Source: Alphaproteobacteria bacterium (GTDB taxonomy: Bacteria > Pseudomonadota > Alphaproteobacteria > Micavibrionales > Micavibrionaceae). Taken from it: a DNA stretch of 6,319 nucleotides. The notes beneath the pieces were generated by a model. The model saw nothing but the letters and a program-made list of their open reading frames with translations. It did no database searches and had not been told where the DNA came from. The stretch covers positions 1-6,319 of the forward strand of contig JAGLKS010000082.1 of assembly GCA_023140905.1 (NCBI GenBank), read 5' to 3'. Shown piece after piece: positions 1 to 5,899 of the stretch (its first letter is position 1; each line of letters opens with the position of its first letter). A program made the translations under genes and the position numbers.

Positions 1-118
1 ATACAGCACCATCATCTTGCAGATCAGCGGCAGCCTCTTGCCCCATCGTTAACGGAGCAAAATATTTTTCTATAGCAGAAAATTCATCCATGTTTTTTGC
101 TTTCTTATCCCCTACCAC
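1..118 (-). CDS. thiL: Thiamine-monophosphate kinase ThiL, N-terminal fragment
   Basis: Only about the first 39 codons are inside the window; the gene runs off the left edge. From the ATG at 89-91 the protein begins MDEFSAIEKYFAPLT and continues to LQDDGAV. This matches the ThiL N-terminus, which has an EF-x-x-I-x-x-(Y/L)FAPL stretch followed by a (G/x)DD-x-AV motif whose aspartates bind Mg-ATP in the family. ThiL phosphorylates thiamine monophosphate to thiamine diphosphate, the last step of the pathway, in the cytoplasm. Two starts are possible. A GTG at 116-118 lies one base after the thiD stop and has AGGGG five bases upstream, inside the end of thiD. The ATG at 89-91 fits the family's usual beginning but its nearest AGGGG is 17 bases away. 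I chose the GTG on the ribosome binding site. Third gene of the thiE-thiD-thiL operon. Confidence 0.82.
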   Translation of the reverse strand, partial: MVGDKKAKNMDEFSAIEKYFAPLTMGQEAAADLQDDGAV

Positions 119-119
119 T

Positions 120-962
120 TTATCCCCTGTCACAGACATATCCATGATGAACCGGACCATGTCCATGGCCAACTTGCAACTCCCCTGAAGATTTAAGCGC
201 GTTGGTTAAAAAAATCTTTGCCTTTTCACAAGCTTCCGATATGCGTTCTCCTTTGGCTAAATACGCTGCTATTGCCGAAGAAAGCGTACACCCTGTTCCA
301 TGTATATTAGGTGTATCAACACGCAGTGCCCTGAACATTCGCACACCGCCTCCGCGTATAGCAAGAACATCGCATGCATAAACATCTTTTAAATGTCCCC
401 CCTTCAGTAACACAGCATTACTTCCCAAAGACAAAAGATCTAACGCCGCGTCTTCCATATCCAACACAGCTTTACGTGAAAGTTTTTCTGCTTCCGGGAT
501 ATTTGGCGTAATTACATCAGCCAAAGGAATTAGCCGCTCTTTTAAGGCTTCAATAGCTCCTGTGCTAATCAAAGGATCACCACTTGTTGACACCATCACT
601 GGATCAAGCACCACGAATTCCGGCTTATATTTCTCCAGAGCATCCGCAACATGGCAAATAATATCAGGTTGAGACAGCATACCGATCTTTACAGCAGAAA
701 CATTAATATCTTCGAAAATAGCATCAATCTGCGCACGTACAAACTCTGCCGGAACATCGTGAACACCACAAACACCTTGAGTATTTTGCACTGTCAGAGC
801 AGTAATCGCCGCCATGCCGTAACATCCAAGAGCGGCAAAACTCTTTAAGTCAGCCTGAATCCCTGCCCCACCGGAAGGATCAGAACCGGCAATACTTAAA
901 ACATTAGGGATATTTTTTTTGTTCTTACCGGTAATACTCATTAGCTGTTTAGCCCCGCGCAT
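120..962 (-). CDS. thiD: Hydroxymethylpyrimidine/phosphomethylpyrimidine kinase ThiD
   Basis: ThiD phosphorylates HMP and HMP-phosphate to HMP diphosphate, the pyrimidine substrate of ThiE. The 280-residue protein is a ribokinase-fold kinase, close to the usual 260-280. Visible motifs, in order: SIAGSDPSGGAGIQADLK (residues 23-40), VQNTQGV (58-64, Gln59 matching the HMP-binding Gln44 of E. coli ThiD), VLDPVMVSTSGD (118-129), TPNIPEAE (152-159), LLKGGH (185-190), and the anion-hole/catalytic GTGC at 222-225 with Cys225. The C-terminus GHGHGPVHH is also typical. The start is not settled. The ATG at 960-962 overlaps thiE by 14 bases but has AAAGG directly against it, too close to act. An ATG at 939-941 (Met8) lies seven bases after the thiE stop and would give 273 residues, probably by coupled translation. 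The frame is intact and the identification is firm. Confidence 0.96.
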   Translation of the reverse strand: MRGAKQLMSITGKNKKNIPNVLSIAGSDPSGGAGIQADLKSFAALGCYGMAAITALTVQNTQGVCGVHDVPAEFVRAQIDAIFEDINVSAVKIGMLSQPDIICHVADALEKYKPEFVVLDPVMVSTSGDPLISTGAIEALKERLIPLADVITPNIPEAEKLSRKAVLDMEDAALDLLSLGSNAVLLKGGHLKDVYACDVLAIRGGGVRMFRALRVDTPNIHGTGCTLSSAIAAYLAKGERISEACEKAKIFLTNALKSSGELQVGHGHGPVHHGYVCDRG

Positions 963-1596
963 CCTTTACTATATTCACAAAATCTTGTGTTGCTTTTTTG
1001 GGGTCATCAGCCCCGACTACCGCACGGATCATAGAAACACCATGTGCCCCTGCCCTTATGACAGCAGCCGCATTATCAGGTGTTACACCACCAATCCCGA
1101 CAACAGGGACAGGTGCTGTACGTACTAAATTCTTGAACCCTTCAATTCCTAATACGTCCTTCTCCGGCTTAGTCAATGTCGGATATACCGGCCCTGTCCC
1201 AATGTAATCAACTATCTTCGGATCAACTTTAGCATAATGCTCCGGCGTAAAAGCCGTTAGCCCAAGAATCTTATCCTCTCCGATAAGCGCGCGCGCTTCT
1301 TGTGCGGCCATATCTTCCTGCCCAACATGAACACCATCAAGATCAAGTGCTACCGCCAACTCTACATAATCATCCAAAACAAAAGCAACATCACTATAAG
1401 AATAAGAATTAGCTAAAATATTAGCGATTTGCTGTGCCTGATATTCGACAACAGCCAAAGGATCAATCTTGTTTCTGAGTTGCAAGAATGTCGCTCCACC
1501 TTCAAGCACCGCATATGTAATATCTTCGACAGATCGCCCGGCGCAAACTGATGGGTCGATAATCACATAAACTGATAAATCAAAATTCTTTCGCAT
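949..1596 (-). CDS. thiE: Thiamine-phosphate synthase ThiE
   Basis: ThiE condenses HMP diphosphate with 4-methyl-5-(2-hydroxyethyl)thiazole phosphate to thiamine monophosphate. The 215-residue length is normal for this TIM-barrel enzyme. Family motifs: LQLRNK (38-43), VLDDYVELA (73-81, Asp76 in the Mg-binding position), DGVHVGQED (87-95), GTGPVYPTLTK (133-143, with Thr140, Thr142 and Lys143 in the diphosphate/thiazole-phosphate region), VVGIGG (165-170) and the phosphate loop GVSMIRAV (186-193). Three positions differ from the commonest form: VLDD rather than (I)ND, GLTAFT (112-117) rather than GVSAHT, and Arg191 where Ser is usual in VVSAI/MISAI. The ATG at 1594-1596 has AAAGG seven bases upstream, so the start is well supported. 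First gene of the thiE-thiD-thiL operon, transcribed away from the 1805 gene. No TPP riboswitch motif (CTGAGA, ACCTGATC type) is visible in its leader. Confidence 0.95.
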   Translation of the reverse strand: MRKNFDLSVYVIIDPSVCAGRSVEDITYAVLEGGATFLQLRNKIDPLAVVEYQAQQIANILANSYSYSDVAFVLDDYVELAVALDLDGVHVGQEDMAAQEARALIGEDKILGLTAFTPEHYAKVDPKIVDYIGTGPVYPTLTKPEKDVLGIEGFKNLVRTAPVPVVGIGGVTPDNAAAVIRAGAHGVSMIRAVVGADDPKKATQDFVNIVKDARG

Positions 1597-1606
1597 CGCT
1601 ATACCT

Positions 1607-1624
1607 TTAACTAATTTTAGTTAA
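1607..1624. promoter_or_regulatory. Perfect 18-base palindrome over the thiE ribosome binding site (possible operator)
   Basis: The plus strand reads TTAACTAA-TT-TTAGTTAA, two perfect 8-base arms around two bases. It starts 11 bases upstream of the thiE start codon and overlaps the AAAGG ribosome binding site (1604-1608) on the minus strand. As DNA it could be a dimeric regulator's operator; as RNA it could only form a weak AT-rich hairpin. AT-rich intergenic DNA produces some palindromes by chance, so a regulatory role is inference. Confidence 0.35.
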
Positions 1625-1656
1625 CTGGTACAGCCCCTAAAATTTATCTAAAATTT
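1613..1656. repeat. AATTTTAG/CTAAAATT repeat cluster in the thiE leader
   Basis: AATTTTAG occurs at 1613-1620. Its reverse complement CTAAAATT occurs at 1637-1644 and again at 1648-1655, the last two as a direct repeat of CTAAAATTT with an 11-base period. The first and second copies could pair as an 8-bp stem around a 16-base loop in the thiE leader. The 11-base period, about one helical turn, would place protein-binding sites on the same DNA face. The sequence is simple and AT-rich, so this may be chance. Confidence 0.3.
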
Positions 1657-1804
1657 TATTTTCTTAACTTTTTCTTTAATTTTAAAGAGTAAAACCATCT
1701 ATATAGGGCGGATAATTTACGCTTTTCTTATTTTCAAAATTCCTTCTTCTGCGTTCCTTAGTTGTTACAGACAGTTTTCACAAAATACCTTATGGGGCAA
1801 GATT

Positions 1805-2221
1805 ATGAATATGGCACTTTATTCCCGGAATTTTTCCGGCACAGGCATCAAAACACCATTTGACCAAATGCGCGCCAATGCCATGATTAATGCACGTCAC
1901 GATACACGCGGCATGAGCATCCTTATTTTCAATGTAAATTATTTTCTGCAAGAAGCCCGTCATCAAGATTTATATTATGTCTTAAGCACATGGGCCATTG
2001 AACCAATGAGACGCTCCCCTGCTAAGTTTAAAAGATATCCTGAAGCAGGGAAAAAAGCACTTTATAAACGTGTTGATATTTGCAAAAGAAATTTCTATAT
2101 GGCTCGCCACATCCATGATTGCTTTGTTGATAAAATCGTAGAGCATATGATGATTGCCATTGATAATGAATTATCGCTCATATGTCCAGATATCAAACAT
2201 TCCGATATGCGCTGCGCATAA
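1805..2221 (+). CDS. Hypothetical protein, 138 residues, unknown function
   Basis: I do not recognise this protein. The ATG at 1805 has GGGG seven bases upstream (1794-1797), which supports this start; a second ATG two codons later is possible. No signal peptide or membrane segment is visible, so it is probably cytoplasmic. The protein is basic, rich in Arg, Lys, His and Met, and mostly compatible with alpha-helix, for example residues 45-60 and 83-122. It has four cysteines (93, 106, 127, 137) and a H-x-H-x-C cluster at 102-106, but no spacing that matches a known metal site. It is divergent from thiE across a 208-base control region and convergent with sucA, with 10 bases between stops. A good ribosome binding site, placement between genes and a full-length open frame argue that it is real. 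It could be a lineage-restricted regulator or a small helical protein; the sequence does not decide. Confidence 0.72.
   Translation: MNMALYSRNFSGTGIKTPFDQMRANAMINARHDTRGMSILIFNVNYFLQEARHQDLYYVLSTWAIEPMRRSPAKFKRYPEAGKKALYKRVDICKRNFYMARHIHDCFVDKIVEHMMIAIDNELSLICPDIKHSDMRCA
2206..2220. repeat. 15-base inverted repeat at the convergent gene ends
   Basis: TATGCGC-T-GCGCATA is a perfect inverted repeat with 7-base arms, lying over the last codons of the 138-residue gene, 12 bases beyond the sucA stop. As RNA it could form a 6-bp GC-containing stem with a 3-base loop on either strand. Neither strand has a following T-run, so it is not a standard intrinsic terminator. It might stabilise mRNA 3' ends or simply reflect coding sequence. 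Confidence 0.3.
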
Positions 2222-2231
2222 TATAGTGGTT

Positions 2232-5102
2232 TCACTTAATAATAGTAAGCGCCGCATCGACCAAAGCCGCCTGCTCTTCCCTGTGACGGGAAAGCAATCC
2301 TGTCGCCGGAACAGAAGACGCTATGCGCCCGACATATACGGGACGGGAAAATTTATGCTTAATCGAAATAAGAACAGCTTCAATGCGCCGGTCCATATAA
2401 GACCATGCGCCCTGATTTTCAGCTTCTTCCTGACACCAAACGACCTCCGCACTTTTATAAGGTTTAAGCGCTTGTATAAGAGCTTTTTCAGGGAATGGAT
2501 AAAGCTGTTCAACACGTAAAATAGCAATATCCTTAATGTCGCGATTACGACGCTCTTGTAAAAGATCGTAATAAACTTGGCCGCTACACAAAATAACACG
2601 ATTAATTTTATTTGCCGAAACCAGCTTATCTGGCTCAACTTCATCAATAACACAATGGAAAGAAGAACCTTCAGCAAACATATCCAACGATGACACAGCC
2701 ATCTTATGCCTGAGCAAAGATTTTGGGGTCATCATGATAAGAGGTTTTCTGAAATCCCTGTGCATCTGACGGCGTAGCACATGAAAATAATTAGCTGGAG
2801 TTGTGCAATTACAGACCTGCAAGTTATCATCGCCACAAAGCTGCAAGAATCGCTCAAGCCGAGCGGATGAATGCTCTGGTCCCTGACCATCAAGCCCGTG
2901 AGGCAAAAGCACAACCAGACCGGACATACGCAACCACTTGCTTTCTCCTGAAGAAATAAACTGATCGAATATAACTTGTGCGCCATTAGCAAAATCGCCG
3001 AATTGTGCTTCCCATATAGTTAATGTGTTTGGATCAGCTAAAGAATACCCATACTCAAATCCTAAAACAGCTAATTCGGAAAGAGGGCTATCATGCACTT
3101 CAAATCTGGGTTGTCCGGATTTTACATGTTTAAGTGGTACATACTTCCACTCATTTTCCTGATTATACCAAATGGCATGGCGTTGTGAGAATGTACCTCG
3201 CCCAACATCTTCTCCTGATAAACGCACTGCATAACCATCATTTAAAAGAGTTCCAAAGGCCAGTGCTTCAGCCGTAGACCAGTCAATACCGCCCTCCCCG
3301 GACTTAAACATTTTACGTTTATTTTCAACGACACGGATCAATTTCTTATTAAGCGGGAAATCTTCCGGTAACCGCGTTAATACATCTCCAATACGCTTAA
3401 GTTCTGATCTGGACACAGCCGTATCACCATGACATGCATCATCACAAGCACTTTTCAAGCCCTTCCATGCTCCTTCAAGAAACCATGCTGAATTTGGTTT
3501 ATACTCGGATACAGCAGCAAATGCATCATTAAGCATAGCACTAAAATCATCTTGCATCTGCTTGACTTCTTCTTCACTGACTAAGCCCTCAGCTAGCAAT
3601 CGCGCTGCGTATTTAGTGCACGTCGTCTCTTGCTCTTCAATTTTTTTATACATTAATGGCTGCGTGAAAGCAGGCTCATCCCCTTCATTATGACCATAAC
3701 GACGATAACAGAAAATATCTATCACAACGTCTTTTCTGAATTTCTGACGAAACTCTGTGGCCACTCGCGAAACGTGCACAACAGCCTCGGCATCATCCCC
3801 ATTCACATGAAAAATGGGAGCATCAAGCATCTTCACAACATCCGTACAATATGGCCCGGAACGTGAAAATTTCGGCATTGTGGTAAAGCCAATCTGATTA
3901 TTGATAACGATATGGAGTGTTCCACCAACACGATAACCCGGCAAATCCGAAATCATAAATGTCTCGGCAATAACCCCCTGTCCTGCAAAAGCAGCATCAC
4001 CATGAAGCAAAAGCGGCATCACTTCCCTAGCACCCAAATCTTTCTTTTGAATCTGCTTGGCGCGCACTTTTCCAATAACAACCGGATTAACAAATTCAAG
4101 ATGTGACGGATTCGATGCTAAAGATAAATGAATGTTATTACCATCAAAGTCCCGATCGCTAGATGTTCCCAAATGGTATTTCACATCCCCTGATCCCAAA
4201 ACATCCTGGGGTAAATAAGATTGTCCCTGAAATTCAGAAAATATCGCTGCATAAGGCTTACACATAACATTAGCCAAAACATTTAAACGCCCGCGATGCG
4301 CCATCCCTATCACAATTTCCTCAAGGCCCAATTGTCCACCGCGTTTCATAATCTGTTCAATGGCTGGAATAAGAGCCTCCCCGCCATCAACACCAAAGCG
4401 TTTTGTTCCCGGATATTTTTTATGTAAGAACTTCTCGAATCCTTCCGCTGCGATCAAACGCTCAAGAATGGCGCGCTTCCCACGATAGGTAAATTCTGTT
4501 TTATTCCGTATTTCTTCAATCCGGTCCGTGATCCATTTCCGCTCCTTCGGATCACTAAGGTGCATATATTCCACTCCGACCGTGTCAGTATATATCTCCT
4601 TTAATGCACCAACAATCTCCCGCAAAGTCGCACATTTCAATCCCAACATGTCATCAACAACAATCGGGCGATCATAATCATCTTCCGTAAATCCATAATA
4701 TTCAGGTGTTAGCTCTGGATGGGGCTTAGACTTTTTCATTCCCAACGGATCCAAGTTAGCCAATAAATGCCCGCGGAAACGATATGAACGAATAAGCATC
4801 AACGCTCGAATGGAATCTAATGCAGCTTGTTTGGAATCCCCTGAACAATAACGCTGCTCTTCTGCAACATGCGGCGCAGAACTACCAAACTTACGCTCTT
4901 CCTTTGCGTTTTCCGCAGGAGTCCAGCTAGCTCCAGCCATATCCTTAAGAAACGTAATTTCATTGTCATTTAATTCCTTGAAAAAACCACCCCAACTTTC
5001 ATCTACGTTCGCTGGATTAATCAAATATTGTGTATAAAGATGTGCAATATATTCTGCATTAACGCCATTTACAAATGTATTGTCCTGGTCGTTTTTGGCC
5101 AT
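2232..5102 (-). CDS. sucA: 2-oxoglutarate dehydrogenase E1 component SucA
   Basis: SucA is the TPP-dependent decarboxylase of the 2-oxoglutarate dehydrogenase complex in the TCA cycle; it passes the succinyl group to lipoyl-E2 (SucB). The 956 residues are near the usual length (E. coli 933). Residues about 10-45 form the N-terminal E2-binding segment (NAEYIAHLYTQYL, then DESWGGFF). Then come HRGRLN (269-274), SNPSHLEFVNP (330-340, active-site His334), GDAAFAGQG (368-376) and INNQIGFT (400-407), together the TPP/Mg region. DIFCYRRYGHNEGDEP (462-477), RGTFSQRH (635-642), EAQFGDFANGAQ (698-709), HGLDGQGPEHSSARLERF (735-752) and CQEEAENQGAW (890-900) follow; all are E1o signatures. I start at the ATG at 5100-5102, with AAAAGG nine bases upstream; an in-frame TTG at 5109-5111 would add three residues. 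The frame is intact. sucB does not follow: the next gene downstream is convergent and unrelated. Confidence 0.97.
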   Translation of the reverse strand: MAKNDQDNTFVNGVNAEYIAHLYTQYLINPANVDESWGGFFKELNDNEITFLKDMAGASWTPAENAKEERKFGSSAPHVAEEQRYCSGDSKQAALDSIRALMLIRSYRFRGHLLANLDPLGMKKSKPHPELTPEYYGFTEDDYDRPIVVDDMLGLKCATLREIVGALKEIYTDTVGVEYMHLSDPKERKWITDRIEEIRNKTEFTYRGKRAILERLIAAEGFEKFLHKKYPGTKRFGVDGGEALIPAIEQIMKRGGQLGLEEIVIGMAHRGRLNVLANVMCKPYAAIFSEFQGQSYLPQDVLGSGDVKYHLGTSSDRDFDGNNIHLSLASNPSHLEFVNPVVIGKVRAKQIQKKDLGAREVMPLLLHGDAAFAGQGVIAETFMISDLPGYRVGGTLHIVINNQIGFTTMPKFSRSGPYCTDVVKMLDAPIFHVNGDDAEAVVHVSRVATEFRQKFRKDVVIDIFCYRRYGHNEGDEPAFTQPLMYKKIEEQETTCTKYAARLLAEGLVSEEEVKQMQDDFSAMLNDAFAAVSEYKPNSAWFLEGAWKGLKSACDDACHGDTAVSRSELKRIGDVLTRLPEDFPLNKKLIRVVENKRKMFKSGEGGIDWSTAEALAFGTLLNDGYAVRLSGEDVGRGTFSQRHAIWYNQENEWKYVPLKHVKSGQPRFEVHDSPLSELAVLGFEYGYSLADPNTLTIWEAQFGDFANGAQVIFDQFISSGESKWLRMSGLVVLLPHGLDGQGPEHSSARLERFLQLCGDDNLQVCNCTTPANYFHVLRRQMHRDFRKPLIMMTPKSLLRHKMAVSSLDMFAEGSSFHCVIDEVEPDKLVSANKINRVILCSGQVYYDLLQERRNRDIKDIAILRVEQLYPFPEKALIQALKPYKSAEVVWCQEEAENQGAWSYMDRRIEAVLISIKHKFSRPVYVGRIASSVPATGLLSRHREEQAALVDAALTIIK

Positions 5103-5185
5103 AACATACAACCTTTTCTTTTTTTAAAGAATCAAATATACAAAGCTTAGTGTAACCCTTGCACAAACAGGATCACCAAACTAGT

Positions 5186-5222
5186 TTAGAATGATTTTGT
5201 TTTAGAATTTATAATCTTAGAA
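5186..5222. repeat. Three TTAGAA direct repeats upstream of sucA
   Basis: TTAGAA on the plus strand occurs at 5186-5191, 5202-5207 and 5217-5222, spaced 16 and 15 bases apart (TTCTAA on the sucA strand). The first and third copies are followed by similar bases (TGAT and ATGAT). They lie about 85-120 bases upstream of the sucA start, within the 168-base gap to the preceding gene. Regular spacing is compatible with a repeated protein-binding site, but the motif is short and AT-rich. No convincing -35/-10 promoter or terminator could be picked out in this gap. Confidence 0.25.
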
Positions 5223-5270
5223 ATGATAGTCCAGAACTTAATCTGAATAAGAAAAACAAGAATCGATAAA

Positions 5271-5834
5271 TTATGAATCCAAGGCTTTTTTCATAACGTC
5301 CGAAATACGTGCAATAGCAGAGTCTTCGGTAGCACTAACATTCATTGGATGATGTGCCTCTTGACCTTTAGTCCCTGGAATCATCCGAGAAATCTCAGCA
5401 ATGATTTTTACAATTATACCATCTCCAGCATCCATATCGTCACCTTCTCCAAACTCACCATAAGCATGTGCGACCTCTGACGCTACACTAAGACATACGC
5501 GTATATAATCCTTTATTTCTTCGCTATCTACCTGTGTTTTAAGCGTTACAATAGCTTTCTCGCATAATGGCTCTATATTAAAAACGCCTTGGCTCCAACT
5601 CTCCCATTTGTCCTTGGAAGCCAATAAAGATTCAACAACTTCATGCGCCAACAAGCCGTTTTCTTCTTTCTTTTGCATCACGCTTAAAAGCGTTTTTTCA
5701 AGAGCCTGCGTTTCCAGCTTATCATCCTGTTCACCACTTTCATCTTCGCTATAGCTAACATGCAGACCAATACGATAAGGCAAACTAATAATCAACTCCG
5801 CGTCTTCAGGAGTAAAAGAGGAAAGTATTGTCAT
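5271..5834 (-). CDS. Hypothetical protein, 187 residues, tandem-paralogue family (copy A)
   Basis: Function unknown. The protein opens with PEDAELIISLPYRIGLHVSY (9-28), then an acidic stretch (30-42, EDESGEQDDKLE), then a largely helical body with a conserved-looking core at residues 74-128: W-x-x-WS, IE, C, VD-x-EE, VA-A-Y-E. A flexible HH-containing linker (about 154-163) precedes a C-terminal helix starting NVSATED (165-171). No signal peptide or membrane segment is visible and it is acidic overall, so a cytoplasmic helical protein is likely. The ATG at 5832-5834 has AGGG nine bases upstream. It lies 65 bases after the related gene at 5900-6319 on the same strand and 168 bases before sucA, so the pair may be co-transcribed. 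The small all-helical shape faintly recalls TerB-like proteins, but no TerB signature can be shown. The pairing with a paralogue makes it very likely a real gene. Confidence 0.85.
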   Translation of the reverse strand: MTILSSFTPEDAELIISLPYRIGLHVSYSEDESGEQDDKLETQALEKTLLSVMQKKEENGLLAHEVVESLLASKDKWESWSQGVFNIEPLCEKAIVTLKTQVDSEEIKDYIRVCLSVASEVAHAYGEFGEGDDMDAGDGIIVKIIAEISRMIPGTKGQEAHHPMNVSATEDSAIARISDVMKKALDS

Positions 5835-5899
5835 GATAAATAACCCTGTTCTTGCTAATTAATTAAACAATTAAATGTAGAAGCTCTTAAATAAACACA

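Noticed and set aside
919..1207. Plus-strand open frames antisense to thiE and thiD
   Set aside because: Both are shadows of the confidently identified thi genes; no ribosome binding site or family resemblance supports them.
1613..1630. Resemblance to the E. coli TrpR operator (core AGTTAACT followed by GGTAC)
   Set aside because: About 14 of 18 positions match the consensus, but only one half-site is good, the gene downstream is thiE rather than a trp gene, and TrpR is not expected in most Alphaproteobacteria. Best read as coincidence within an AT-rich palindrome.
2154..2519. Open frame of 121 codons on the plus strand overlapping the end of the 138-residue gene and antisense to sucA
   Set aside because: It is mostly antisense to well-conserved SucA sequence and has low-complexity basic composition with no recognisable motif.
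2321..2677. Open frame of 118 codons on the minus strand inside sucA
   Set aside because: It lies in another frame fully within the intact sucA coding sequence, with no family resemblance; SucA motifs run straight through this region.
5112..5270. Promoter for sucA (TATATT or TATAAA hexamers in the gap)
   Set aside because: Candidate -10 hexamers exist but none has a matching -35 at 16-18 bases; in DNA this AT-rich such hexamers are expected by chance.
5709..5745. Acidic DESGEQDD segment of the 187-residue protein as an EF-hand calcium site
   Set aside because: The order of acidic residues does not fit the 12-residue EF-hand loop pattern, lacking the conserved Gly and final Glu spacing.
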